Source: Chrysomallon squamiferum
Taxonomy: Eukaryota > Mollusca > Gastropoda > Neomphalida > Peltospiridae
Assembly: GCA_012295275.1 (NCBI GenBank)
Contig: CM022665.1
Span: forward strand, 43,728,652 to 43,763,651
Length of the DNA stretch: 35,000 nt
Direction: 5' to 3'
Part shown: positions 20,974-31,379 of the stretch, one piece after another
How the letters are laid out: each line of letters opens with the position of its first letter
Position numbering within the stretch: the stretch's first letter is position 1
Notes under the pieces: model-generated
Told to the model about the DNA's origin: nothing
Database searches by the model: none
The model's input: only the letters and a program-made list of their open reading frames with translations
Made by a program: the position numbers and the translations under genes

Positions 20974-21290
20974 CACTGATTAACATATTTTGAGTTCCAT
21001 AAACTGTTATTGTTTACGCACGGTTCCGGTGGTCACGGCTATCGGTCTAATAGCTACCACTTGTCGCTGTCTGGCTGTTATTTGATCACTCAAACAGACT
21101 GAGTGGTCTAAAAGACCTGGACGCTCGCTGTTTATGTAAACTTACGGTCGTTCATCGTGTCATGGTGTTTCGCTGACGGTTTAAGAAATGTTAATATAAA
21201 ACAGATTCTGAATTTAGATTGCTGGTCAGCAAAGTTTTAGTATTTGTTTTCTTTGTTGGCTGTGTATAGACAAACGTTATCATCGTTGTG
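20974..21290 (+). repeat. Outer partial copy of the left arm
   Basis: From TGGTCACGGCTATCGG near 21031, the next roughly 125 bases match the inner left arm at 21735-21858 with only a few differences. Identity then falls but words such as TGGTCAGCAAA and TATTTGTTTTCTTT are still shared. Its outermost 50 bases match the far right end rather than the inner left arm, so this copy holds the true left terminus. Confidence 0.75.
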
Positions 21291-21342
21291 TCTCTGTGTC
21301 AGATTTCAGGCTTTATTTTTGTAATAGTTTGTTCTGATTAGC

Positions 21343-21446
<104 letters not shown>

Positions 21447-21550
21447 GATTATATTTAGCATCATCTTTCAAAATTTTAAAATTAACAAATACACGAACAT
21501 ATTATTAGTATACGTTTGAAATTAAAACATAAAAACAGACAATTGAATTA

Positions 21551-21659
21551 AATTATCTATCAAATTTGTACATAAAATATTAAAGTAATAAATTATCTAT
21601 CAAATTTATACATGAAATATTAACATAATACATTATCTATCAGATTTATGCATAAAATA
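21551..21659. repeat. 40-bp tandem repeat
   Basis: ATTATCTATC begins at 21551-21552, 21591-21592 and 21631-21632, giving an exact 40-base period with about 2.7 copies. Each unit continues with CARATTTRTRCATRAAATA. Confidence 0.85.
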
Positions 21660-21730
21660 GTGGAAAAGAAGATACATTCATTTATTGACTCAATCGTTTC
21701 ACTATGTACATCTGTAGGTGTTACACATAT

Positions 21731-22402
21731 TTCCAGTTGGTCACGGCTATCGGTCTAATAGCTACCACTTGTCGCTGTCTGGCTGTTATTTGATCACTCA
21801 AACAGGCTGAGTGGTCTAAAAGACCTGGCCGCTCGCTGTTTACGTAAACTTACGGTCGTTGATCGTGTCACGGATTTTGCCGATCGTTTTAATTAAGACG
21901 TTGGCTGGACATTTTAATACAAAACACATTTTAAAGTTAGTCTGGTGGTCAGCAAAATTTAAATATTTGTTTTCTTTTAACAGCTATGTAAACACACGAC
22001 TGTTAGACGCGGCGAGTGAGCGGTATCCTACCATTTCTTACACGTGCCTTTTATTACTCAATTTAAAACGACAGGTGTCTTGGTTCTTTGGTTTGGTGGC
22101 TGGAACACTAGATTCAGACGTGATAGACTGCAGGATCGGTTCTCTTTGGTATCCGAAATTTCTATTTATACATTGTGTACGTCTGTGTATTTATAATTTT
22201 CTTTATGTATATCTGGGGAAAGCTTTCAAAGTTTTTTTAAAATATAAAAATCAAAACAAAAACAAGAAAACTGTCAAATTTATTTGTTTTTCCATTTAAT
22301 AAAAATTTTATTTAATTTTATTTATTTATTTATTTATTTATTTCGTTTATTAAGAAAATAAAATAATGTACAAATTTATTTGAGCCATTTGATTGTTGAT
22401 TT
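21731..22402 (+). repeat. Inner left arm of the foldback element
   Basis: Its landmarks pair with the right arm: CTATCGGTCTAATAGC, the palindrome GTTTACGTAAAC (21838-21849), GACTGTTAG, CCTACCATTTCTTAC, CTGCAGGATCGGTTCTCTTT and, near the centre, TTTTATTTAATTTTATTTAT. It has an 11-base insertion relative to the right arm near 22096-22110. An ORF of 146 codons at 21859-22299 lies within the arm; see the rejected list. Confidence 0.75.
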
Positions 22403-22407
22403 GCTAA

Positions 22408-23133
22408 CGAAAATCAATCAAACAAACAAATAAATATTTGATTCTTTTAATTAAATTTAAATAAATAAATAAAATTAAATAAAATTTAATTTAATTAAAG
22501 TTTAAATAAACAAAAAAACCAAATAAAATTAACAAATCTTTTGTTTTATTTAGTTTCAACAAAAATTTGTCATTTCTAATTTTTACATAAAGAAAATTTA
22601 AGCAGGAAAATCTTTGAAAGGCACCTCCCCGGAGACAGGGGAAAATATATTATAATCTTTGACACATCGATCGTTGAACAGTGTACGAAATAGAAATTTC
22701 GGATAGCAAAGAGAACCGATCCTGCAGTCTATCACGTCTGAATCTAGCCAAACCAAAGAACCAAGACACATGTCGTTTTAAATTGAGTAATAAAAGGAGA
22801 GTAAGAAATGGTAGGACCAACGCAAATTAACCAACGACTAACAGTCGTTTGTTTTCTTAGTTGTTAAAAGAAAACAAATATTTAAATTTTGCTGACCACC
22901 AGACTAACTTTAAAATGTGTTTTGCATTAAAATGTCCAGCCAACGTCTTAATTAAAACGATCGGCAAAATCCGTGACACGATCAACGATCGTAAGTTTAC
23001 GTAAACAGCGAGCGGCCAGGTCTTTTAGACCACTCAGTCTGTTTGAATGATCAAATAACAGCCAGACAGCGACAAGTGGTAGCTATTAGACAGATAGCCG
23101 TGACCACTGGAACTGTGCGCAAATAATAACATT
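22408..23133 (-). repeat. Right arm of the foldback element
   Basis: This is the reverse complement of the left arm over its whole length, with the best-preserved segments at 22683-22760 and 22860-23115. The arms differ by scattered substitutions and short indels, for example the stretch between the GACTGTTAG and CCTACC landmarks. Confidence 0.75.
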
Positions 23134-23153
23134 TCAAAATACGTTAATCAGTG

Positions 23154-23314
23154 TTTAAGTGTCTTAATAATTATTCGAGTAGATATTATTTATTTTTTTT
23201 TTTTTTGTGTTTTTTGTTTGTTTTTTAAAAAAAAAGACTTTTGAAAACGTTTTGAAATTTCATATTTTGTAAGACTTGAAAATTCTTCTTCATATTTTTC
23301 TTCTTCTTCTTCTT

Positions 23315-23345
<31 letters not shown>

Positions 23346-23856
23346 TTATTATTTCTAATCAGTGTATAAAGATGCCTGTCCAGTCTTGATTTCTGTCCAA
23401 ACAAACGCGATTTCAAAGCGTAAAATTGTCAACGAACATTTAAAATCCCTGTCGTCAAAATCTAAGCGAACCAAAAGTAAAGAGTCAAAATGACAACAGC
23501 TAAAATTTCAAAGTTTTATTTCTGAAATTTTTGTAATGTTACACTAATCTTCCACTCAAACCATAAAACATTAAATTCAACATCTGGATCCTTTAAATGC
23601 CATTCTCTGAGGTCGCATTTTACTTTTAATACAATTCCCTCATCAGTAACCTAAGTATAAGATTCACTAATTATTATTATTTTGTTTTTAAATTTTATCA
23701 ATTATATTCTATCGAAAATATTTTTTATTTTTCATTCTTGTAGTAACATTAACATACATCGGTGTTTACACTGTATTTGTTAATTAATATTATGTTTTCA
23801 TTTGTAATTAAATGACATTGTAACGTCTATTTTATCAGATACAATCCTTTTAAATT
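23154..23856. repeat. T-rich and (TTC)n flank, then unique AT-rich sequence
   Basis: T-rich sequence at 23190-23240 and (TTC)n at about 23300-23342. From 23345 to 23856 the sequence is unique and AT-rich, with no gene recognised. Confidence 0.75.
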
Positions 23857-24014
23857 CATCATCATCATCATCTCATCATCATCATCATTATTATCATTAT
23901 TATTATTATTTCAGAGAAGAAAATTATTATTCATCATCATCATCATCATCATCATTTCATGATTATTTCATCATCATTAATCATAATCCATTATTATCAT
24001 CATCATCATCATCA

Positions 24015-24070
<56 letters not shown>

Positions 24071-24085
24071 TCAGAGAAGAAACAT
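23857..24085. repeat. (CAT)n/(ATT)n arrays with a 160-bp duplication
   Basis: CAT and ATT triplets fill the region. The non-triplet word TATTTCAGAGAAGAAA occurs twice, at about 23907-23922 and 24067-24082, 160 bases apart and each time after an ATT array. The word resembles a 3' splice site (TTATTTCAG). A histidine/tyrosine ORF through it is mostly a repeat artefact. Confidence 0.85.
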
Positions 24086-24299
24086 TATTAGTTTCCAGTA
24101 CGGGACGACGACAGCACGTACCTTTATCTTTGTTTTTTCCCACCCCCCCTCTAAAACATAATCATACATTAGCTGATCTAATTATAAACAGCTCTCCTAG
24201 CGGTGAGAAATGAACAAGTGAAATTTGACAACAGGAAGTGAAACTAACAAATGGAATTGGCTCATTTTTTAAATATTTTTTTTCTTTCTTTCTTCGTCT

Positions 24300-24303
<4 letters not shown>
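24086..24303. other. Unique spacer
   Basis: Non-repetitive sequence. The frame after the second acceptor-like CAG stays open for about 45 codons to 24213 without any motif I recognise. Confidence 0.5.
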
Positions 24304-24348
<45 letters not shown>

Positions 24349-24360
24349 ATTAAAAAATAA
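24304..24360. repeat. Long poly-T followed by A-rich sequence
   Basis: Thirty-eight T at 24304-24341 are followed directly by A-rich sequence, which can pair with it. Confidence 0.95.
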
Positions 24361-24399
24361 AAACATGAGGAAAACATGTTTATTACGACGTGGGAGTAT

Positions 24400-24540
24400 T
24401 TTATGACATGTGTTGTGTTTTTTGTCAGTTTCCCACAGCACGCGGGCCTGTGACAGACACTCGCAATCCCGTGAGTCAGCGCGTGGGCCAAAAAAATAAA
24501 CCACATGTCCCCCTAGTGATGAGGGGCCTGTTTTGGGTAA
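24400..24540. promoter_or_regulatory. Short CpG island with AP-1-like site
   Basis: TGAGTCAGC at 24472-24480 matches the AP-1 core TGAGTCA and a half-MARE. It lies in GC-rich sequence with CACGCGGGCC and GCGCGTGGGCC words. The assignment rests on motifs only. Confidence 0.25.
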
Positions 24541-24861
24541 ACACACAAAAATTAAATATATTGTGTATTTAAAATTTTAAAAAAATGTTTTCTCTTTCTT
24601 TTTCTTTCTTTGTTTCTAATGTTGTGTTGTTGTTGTTTTTTTTCAGTTCTTTTGTTTATTTTATTTATTTTTTAATTTTTACTTTAAACATAATTAATGC
24701 GATAATGTTACATGCTTCAACATGAAAAATCATGGAATATGATATACGAAAATCTCTGTTATGCATGTAAACTGCAATTAGCCTATGTAAATCGAAACAT
24801 CACTCAGAAAATTGTATAAAAAATGCCTGATTCTATGTTCAGTTTTCAGTGTAACGTCATC
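24541..24861. other. AT-rich non-coding stretch
   Basis: No gene or clear repeat is seen, apart from TTTC-rich sequence near 24590-24615. Confidence 0.65.
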
Positions 24862-24888
24862 GTCGTTGGTTAATTTGTGTTGGTTCTA
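24862..24888 (+). repeat. Fragment of the foldback family
   Basis: These 27 bases match the reverse complement of 22812-22838 in the right arm at 25 of 27 positions. The match starts GTCGTTGGTTAATTTG. Confidence 0.6.
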
Positions 24889-24891
24889 ATT

Positions 24892-24892
<1 letters not shown>

Positions 24893-24969
<77 letters not shown>
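24893..24969. repeat. (CT)n microsatellite
   Basis: A pure CT tract of about 38 units, directly after the foldback-family fragment. Confidence 0.97.
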
Positions 24970-24975
<6 letters not shown>

Positions 24976-25520
24976 CCCATCCCTTAAGATATTTCAAATT
25001 ATCTACGGAGTTCATCATTTATTGACAGATACAAAACTCGACCGAGAGGTGAAAGTTCGAAGGATCGATACTTCTCAATGCTTCGGTTGTTGTTTTTTCT
25101 CGATCTAACACATACCTCCACAACATGACGAGTATTTTCTATTATAACGTATTATAACCAATTTTCAGTTTCTGAGTTTTAATGTTTTCATGAGATCTAC
25201 ATTACCAGACTGTTTGGAAATGGTAATTACTACTGACTACTTTATAATACAATATTCAGTGACATTATTTGTATATATGGTTTGCCATTATGCTGCAGAA
25301 CATACATCAAACCAGGAGTATGACTATTACAAATTCTGATCACGGCTTATGCTCTGAATCTCTAAGCATTATAATAAAACATACATCCAGTATGAATGGT
25401 CTGATGTATGATAACACCGGCTTCCTTTGTCATTGCGTAGAAACTTATTTATTTTTGAAAAAACAAAATGCGTTAAGAAGATGTTCAAAGAATCAATGTT
25501 TAACGATCTTAAGGGCAAAT
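24970..25520. other. Unique stretch, no gene recognised
   Basis: Non-repetitive sequence. A 149-codon ORF begins at 25269; its first 80 codons have ordinary composition, but the rest is leucine/isoleucine from triplet repeats. I see no domain. It is worth a protein search but not called. Confidence 0.5.
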
Positions 25521-25606
25521 GTATTATTACTGTTGTTGTTGTTGTTATTGTCGTTTTTCTTCTTTTGTTCTTATTGTTGTTGTTGTTGTTGGTTATTATT
25601 ATTATC

Positions 25607-25640
<34 letters not shown>

Positions 25641-25641
25641 A

Positions 25642-25683
<42 letters not shown>

Positions 25684-25785
25684 TATTATATTATTTTGCT
25701 ATTATTGTTGCTGTATAGTTTGTTGTTATTATTATATTTATTGGTGTCGTCGTTGTTGTCTTTGTTGTTGTTATTATTCAAGAAG
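25521..25785. repeat. Triplet-rich region (TTG)n, (CAT)n, (ATT)n
   Basis: TTG units at about 25531-25550 and 25574-25592, CAT/ATT units to 25690, and GTT/GTC triplets to 25785. Confidence 0.9.
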
Positions 25786-25859
25786 AAGACCACTAGTATC
25801 ATACATTATTCAGTGATGGCGTCATTCGTCATTTTAAACGGACTTATCATTTAATAAAA

Positions 25860-26130
25860 ACGCAAACCCTTTTCGAACCCCATTGTGTTGCATCTGGAGA
25901 TGGTAAAAGATGCACAATGCGATCACGCGCATTCCGTCGGTACATGCACGAGATGCGCCAGCTACTACAAACCAAGAGATGATCTCTCTCCCCCCACTTC
26001 TTCTTCTTCACCGTGGGAAAATTGTAAAAAAGGCCCAGAAACATGTATTTCGTAATCTAGCGAGTTTTGGCGCCAAAACGATTGCCATTATCTCGGAGGC
26101 TGTTATGTTCAGGGTGATTTGACGGGAAAG
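25860..26130. promoter_or_regulatory. Island with perfect E2F-like palindrome
   Basis: GTTTTGGCGCCAAAAC at 26064-26079 is a perfect 16-bp palindrome and contains both halves of the E2F/DP consensus TTTSGCGC. GCCAT follows at 26083-26087, like a YY1 core. The flanks are non-repetitive and CpG-containing. It could mark a promoter of a cell-cycle gene to either side. Motif identity is clear; function is inference. Confidence 0.4.
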
Positions 26131-26137
26131 GAACTAA

Positions 26138-26323
26138 ATGATCTGTTTTGAGGCCAGGGTCGGTTCAAGAGAAAATGGCAACGACTCTGGGATGTTTTCA
26201 ATTTACTTAGGAAAGTCCAACAGCGATTTCAAGGATACTAATGGACTAATTTATGACCTGAGAGAGAAACACAGAGAGAGAAACCAGAAAATCCGGGATC
26301 ATTTGCAAGATGATGAATTGTAA
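26138..26323 (+). CDS. Doubtful short ORF or exon, 61 codons
   Basis: This is the only ORF in the window that is free of repeats and has protein-like, charged composition. It begins MICFEARVGSRENG and ends in a lysine/arginine/glutamate/aspartate-rich tail (about residues 40-61) that could be helical. An in-frame TAA stands directly before the ATG, and the start context is poor (T at -3). A CAG within GGCCAGGGTCGG near 26151 could be a splice acceptor, making this a terminal exon. It lies 59 bases downstream of the E2F-like palindrome. I recognise no family. Confidence 0.2.
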   Translation: MICFEARVGSRENGNDSGMFSIYLGKSNSDFKDTNGLIYDLREKHRERNQKIRDHLQDDEL

Positions 26324-27083
26324 AAATAATTCAAATTCTCGTCACCACGTCGTAAGACCAGTTACCTCTGTCTGAATCGAGTTGCACCGGAGTTTATCTG
26401 GTTTCTTTCTCTTTTTTTCTTTAAATAATCCTTGAAATTTCAGACAGCTTAACCCGTTTGGTTATGTTGAATTTTAAAATAAAACCCTCTAATTTTGAAG
26501 GATTTCCTCCTAAAGATTAAATGCCAGAATTAACAATCTTATTATAAAGTGCAGTAACAGAGTAACAGAAGATTAATCAATACCAGACACTTTGCTGTGG
26601 TTAAACCCCAGACAGAAAGAACTGACAGGTACCGGGATCAAATGTCTGTACATTTGTTCTCCTGTATAAAATATAAGCCGAGGTGTAAATTCACTATACT
26701 AATCTACTAATAACTGTTAAAACTGATTTTATGAGACTGTCTGACCAGACCAGACAAACGTGTTTTATTCAAAAACAAAAGACACACTAACATTGAAACT
26801 GATAGTAAAAATAACCAGACAAAACAGGCATGGTATGTCAAAACCTTTCAAACAATTAACCGATTAACTGAATTAATTAATCTGATGAACCAGTGGTGCA
26901 TGTTAGTCTATTTTAAATGGTTTATTGGTTGAAAAACTGAAGTATTGACTGTTCAATGGATCTTGTATAAACAAAAGCAAAATTTCTTCTTCATGGCACT
27001 AGTTAATAAATGAATACATAACAACGTCTCAACATATTTCAGTATTAACGTCTGATATTACACTGAGACGAGCATGTGTACCC
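26324..27083. other. Unique AT-rich stretch, no gene recognised
   Basis: Repeat-poor sequence with many short words in common (CAGAC, AACTG) but no clear tandem array. TATAAA occurs at 26665-26670 but no transcript start or coding region follows that I can support. Confidence 0.55.
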
Positions 27084-27320
27084 ATTCACACCACACAAGG
27101 GTTAATCCTATCAGTTAGCAAAAAGAAGTGTTTTATACACACCTTCTCATAAACAGTAAAATATATTAACTACAACGGTGATCCTGCAACCTGATTCACA
27201 CAAATCAAGGGCTACTCCTGTCAATTAGCAAGAAGAGGTATTTTATAAGCACCTACTCATAAACAGTACTATAATGTATTAACGATAACGGTGATCCATC
27301 CTGCAGACTGATTCACGTCA
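27084..27320 (+). repeat. 110-117-bp tandem repeat, two copies plus a partial third
   Basis: Units begin ATTCACAC at 27084 and 27194, and a partial third starts ATTCAC at 27311. Shared words in order are CAAGGG, TATCAGTTAGCAA or its variant, TTTTATA, CACC, CTCATAAACAGTA, TATTAAC, ACGGTGATC and CTGCA. Substitutions and small indels separate the copies. Confidence 0.75.
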
Positions 27321-27603
27321 CGCCGAAGCTTTTAATAACTGAAGCAGAGTGTATTTACCCTCAATGAGTCTATTACCGTTTTGCCGTTCTTAAACAGTTT
27401 CTCATTACTGTTATCTCTTTTCACTTCAGATTTCATCTTCTTCAGAATGTCTTATCTACTTTGTATTAAACTGTCAGTCAACGCTTACACTGCTGAGTCA
27501 AATATCTGGCAATGTTTTATTCTGTCTGATAATTAGAAACGCTAGTCTTGTACTAAATGGGTTATGTCTTTGTTCGGATTTTTTCCGGGAATGAGAAAAT
27601 GTT
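27321..27603. other. Unique stretch
   Basis: No gene or repeat is recognised. Confidence 0.6.
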
Positions 27604-27730
27604 TTAAAAAAAAAAAAAAAAAAAAAAAATAAAAGAATGAAAAATGGGAAGAAGAAGAAGGACAAAGAAGAGCAAGAAGAATGAAAAAGAAAGGAAAGAA
27701 GACAGAAAGAAGAAAAGAAGAAGTTAAATA
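27604..27730. repeat. Poly-A and GAA-rich homopurine stretch
   Basis: Poly-A at about 27604-27629 is followed by a strand almost wholly of A and G to 27725, with GAAGAAGAAG units. Confidence 0.9.
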
Positions 27731-27984
27731 CTTAGTATTATTTGTTGACATCATTTCAGTTATCATCTAAAAAAACCACTAAACTTAATTTACACGTATT
27801 CTTGAATAGCTGAGACGAAATGTGCCATATTAAATTAAAAGCTTAAATCCTTTGATAACAATGAATCCTATAAAGTTAATCCTAATACTTCAATAACAAA
27901 GACTAGTCAAACCATAACACTGTAACAGGATTTTTTTCTGAGAAGACATCGCGATTTTTTACACTCTCCATATTTTCTTAGGGT
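27731..27984. other. Unique AT-rich stretch
   Basis: No feature is recognised. Confidence 0.6.
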
Positions 27985-28062
27985 AAGATCCAGTAATGGG
28001 TTGGGTGGGCATTCGATCGCACAACCTATCAGTTCAGTACCATTAAGCTCAACCACTCGTTT
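27985..28062 (-). mobile_element. tRNA-like SINE head, minus strand
   Basis: On the minus strand GAGTGGTTGAGCTTAATGG (A-box-like, near 28041-28060) is followed by GCGATCGAATGCC (B-box-like, near 28008-28020). The order and composition fit a tRNA-derived SINE promoter, but the gap between boxes is about 10 bases shorter than in a tRNA. No tail is identified. Confidence 0.4.
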
Positions 28063-28099
28063 TTCTATTTCATAACGGAAATATTCATAAAGAGAATAA

Positions 28100-28215
28100 G
28101 CACCACGTTTTCACAATTAGCTCCGACCTCCGAGATTTGAACCCAGCAACTACTCATTACGTCTCGGCCTTTGCGCCGCATAGCTGACATTCTGTGTGGT
28201 TTAAGGCTGGCTGCT
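28100..28215 (-). mobile_element. Second tRNA-like SINE head, minus strand
   Basis: On minus, CAGCTATGCGGCGCAAAGG (28165-28183) is followed by CTGGGTTCAAATCTCGG (28130-28146), whose GGTTCAAATC is an excellent B box. Spacing and order resemble a degenerate tRNA. It lies just upstream, on the minus strand, of the other head, so the two may belong to one dimeric SINE or two adjacent insertions. Confidence 0.4.
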
Positions 28216-28699
28216 AAGATATGATGATGTATGTACGTGTGTTTACAGCGAGAGATAATATTTGACATGTTTCCCACGCATTGAGACGGAGAAATTATTG
28301 CGAAAGTCGTAAACGTTCGGAACTGACGGTGTTACCGGAGCCTGTGGCACCCATGAAAACCAGCCCGTGTGATCAACAGCTAATTATGGAATATGGACAT
28401 TTTTTTTTTTACTCCCGTCTGAAGAAACATTAAGTGGTGGGTCTAGCTACGGTCGCGTTGGTAAACTGGGTTTTTTTTACAGCGTAGGGTGAGGGGAAAG
28501 GTACAAGGTCTTGTACGTAGTAAACATTTTGCGAGGCCAATTTTCCCTTTAATTTTTCTAAAACGTCTTTGTTTGCTTTTTAATAGCGGTTCGGTTTACA
28601 TGCAATCCTTCAGAGAGAAATATTTTTTTTTTTATTTTTTATTTTTTTTATTTTAATGGCTGGCATATATTTATTTCTAAATTCGATTCTCAAGATATG
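28216..28699. other. Unique stretch with T-rich run
   Basis: No gene is recognised. T-rich sequence lies at about 28622-28655. Confidence 0.6.
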
Positions 28700-28760
28700 G
28701 CTATCTTTCTGTCTCTCTGTCTGTCCATTTGTCATTTCTATTTGTCTTGGCACCTATGTT

Positions 28761-28791
<31 letters not shown>

Positions 28792-29027
28792 CTCCATGCA
28801 TCCATCAATCTTCACTCTGTTTGCCTCTGTCTAGCTCTCTGTCTAGCTCTCTGTCTGTCTGTCTGTGTCATACATAAAATACATAAATATATATGTGTGT
28901 ATGTGTATATATATATATATGCATGCATGTATGCATGTATATGTATACATATGTATATATATATATATATACATATATATGTATGTATATCTGTATGTAC
29001 GTCTGTGTGTGTGTGTGTGTGTGCGTG
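28700..29027. repeat. Compound (TCTG)n-(TA)n-(TATG)n-(TG)n microsatellite
   Basis: TCTG units at about 28708-28870 with interruptions, TA/TG units with GCATGCATG words from 28885 to 28995, and (TG)n at about 29004-29022. Confidence 0.95.
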
Positions 29028-29956
29028 TTGTACTTTCACAAGAAAGGACTTCTGAATCGCAATTAATATAAGACCAATTGTATCAAGTATAAGCGAAGTG
29101 GAAATATCACACTTTTATAACTAGCTGTGTCATTTTCCTGATTTAGATCAAGCAGTAAATCTAATACGTTTATTTATAAAATAAGCTGATATTTCAATTT
29201 ATTTGGAACGACACCCTTGTTTATAAATTAAAAACATTTGTTTATATCGTTTCCAAATACTTTTATAATACAAAGGTATTTGAAGTTTTATAGTAAAAGA
29301 AACAACAACAACAACAACAACAACAGCAACAATAAACAAACATAAAAAACCCCAAAACAAACAAAAGCATTGATATCTTGTTTTCAAATTCTGTATTCGA
29401 GTGTCTTTTGTTTTTCAGTAAAATAATATTTCATTATTTTAACAAATCATACTCAGTCTTATGTGCCCGTTTCAACACTCAATTCATTTAAAACGTTGTA
29501 CAGTCAATAACAACAACAAAATATATTAAAAAAAATGAAATAAAATAAAATAAAATAAAAACAAACTCATAAATAAATAAAATAAAAAATAAAACAAACA
29601 CTAATATCTTCCATGTGCATGGTAAGCAATAAAAGCTAATTGTAGAAAATACGAAATTTTTTACAGTATGTTTCAACGATGCATATAATTATTTAAAAGA
29701 AAAAAATATATATATAAAAAAAGATAAAAATTAAACATTAAACAATGGAAAGAAAAAAAGTGAAAAGAAATAATAATAAAATTAAACTAAAACAAAAATA
29801 TCAGATTGTTCGAATTATTGGACAAGGTCAGATTACAACTGCGTCGCTTTCAAACATGAACATCAAGCGAATTAGTACTCGCCTGACACATGATTATCAG
29901 TCATCCTTGATTCAAAAGAAAGTAAATGATTGTCTTTGTCGTAATATATATACTGT

Positions 29957-29957
<1 letters not shown>
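29028..29957. other. AT-rich non-coding stretch with (AAC)n
   Basis: No gene is recognised. (AAC)n lies at 29300-29332 and AAAT-rich sequence at 29525-29600. An ORF of 116 codons at 29745-30095 has ordinary composition in its middle (about 29800-29940) but ends in the (GA)n tract. I see no domain. Confidence 0.6.

Positions 29958-30022
<65 letters not shown>
29958..30022. repeat. (GA)n microsatellite
   Basis: GA units for about 57 bases, ending in GACAGAGAGAC. Confidence 0.97.
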
Positions 30023-30119
30023 CGACCGACCAAAACAATCAGCTCATCGCTTTGTCATAACGATTATCACATTTTCACCAACACAACGTCGCTAGGTGTG
30101 AAGTCACCTTTAGTAAATC

Positions 30120-30440
30120 ATCCGGAATGAGCTCATAAAAGGTGTCACGCGTTATAAATATGGATTTCGAGCAGACGGGGGATGAAAGAAAAGTAACTTT
30201 GTTTTAGAGAAAAAAAATAAAAAACCTGCTAAGAACGCGACGTTACTATTGCAGAAGATTCTGCAGCTTGATGGACAAAACACTTGCGGACGAGACTGAA
30301 GGACGGTGGAAATGACGACGTTGACGACTGCTCGTCATCACGGGGACGACATAAAGCAGGATGATACGTTGACGGCGGCGTGACACGACGTTGGCTGGCA
30401 GTGGAACTGAAAGGGTTAAATGGCAGACGTGGTTAATGCT
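30120..30440 (+). promoter_or_regulatory. TATA-like box followed by CpG-rich sequence
   Basis: TATAAATA at 30153-30160 is a perfect TATA consensus preceded by CACGCG. CpG-rich sequence at 30230-30420 repeats GACGACGTTGACGAC-like words. The first downstream ATG (30272) opens only a 14-codon frame. A core promoter for a non-coding or spliced transcript is possible but unsupported by any start-site signal. Confidence 0.25.
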
Positions 30441-30575
30441 TTAACATCTGGGCGATGTTTCAGTAAACAGATTTTGTATATATATAATATGTAGATGTTT
30501 TTTTTTTTATTTAAAAGAAAATACATAAACGGTTGCGAAATGGTGCAGTTTGTCATCGTATGTAACAATGTATAG

Positions 30576-30823
<248 letters not shown>

Positions 30824-30869
30824 ACACACACAATACGGGCAGTTTGTTTATGGAACAAGGAACAAATTA

Positions 30870-31080
30870 TGTCTCAAGCACTCACACACAAATACATATA
30901 CATTCATACATACTTACATACATTCATTCATACATACATTCATCCCTCCGTCCATGCATACATAATGCATGCGTGTTTATATATTATACATATGTACTTC
31001 TTTTTATATGCACAGATATATATGTTCGTACATTCAAGCATTTCTTATATAGTACTGTACCTGAAGAAACTACGGTAAAT
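30870..31080. repeat. Degenerate (CATA)n/(CATT)n region
   Basis: CATA and CATTCATA units to about 30980, then less regular sequence. Confidence 0.75.
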
Positions 31081-31379
31081 CAAGAACATTTCAACCATAA
31101 ATATATTTCATAAAAGCTCGAGAAATTAAACGGAAAATAATAATTAATAAAAAAAAACATTTAAAAAAAAAAAGTAGAAGAAGAAAAATATCTTGTGACA
31201 GTTACGAAGTCTATCTCAAAACGACAAAAACTCGTCTGTCGTCAAAAACAGAATCAATTACTGCATGTCACTTTTATCTATTACGAATAACACACAGGCG
31301 ACTTTAACTATTTATCAGCCATACCACCAAAACACCAAAACACAGTCGTTCGTTTAAACCAAAAACACACAACAAAGCA
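31081..31379. other. AT-rich unique stretch
   Basis: No feature is recognised apart from A-rich runs near 31148-31172. Confidence 0.6.

Noticed and set aside
21859-22299. 146-codon ORF in the inner left arm of the foldback element
   Set aside because: It has diverse composition, but it lies inside a repeat arm and shows no recognisable domain. The opposite arm has indels relative to it (for example the 11-base difference near 22100), so the frame is not preserved.
25269-25718. 149-codon plus-strand ORF
   Set aside because: The second half is a leucine/isoleucine run from triplet repeats. The first half has no motif I recognise and no splice or promoter support.
26641-26700. Hormone-response-like GTACATTTGTTCT and nearby TATAAA as a promoter
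   Set aside because: The half-site spacing is two rather than three bases, and no coding or start signal follows.
28100-28215. Functional tRNA gene
   Set aside because: A B box is good but the acceptor stem does not pair and no anticodon arm or terminator fits; a SINE head is more likely.
29745-30095. 116-codon ORF ending in the (GA)n tract
   Set aside because: The ends are low-complexity and the 45-codon middle has no recognisable similarity.
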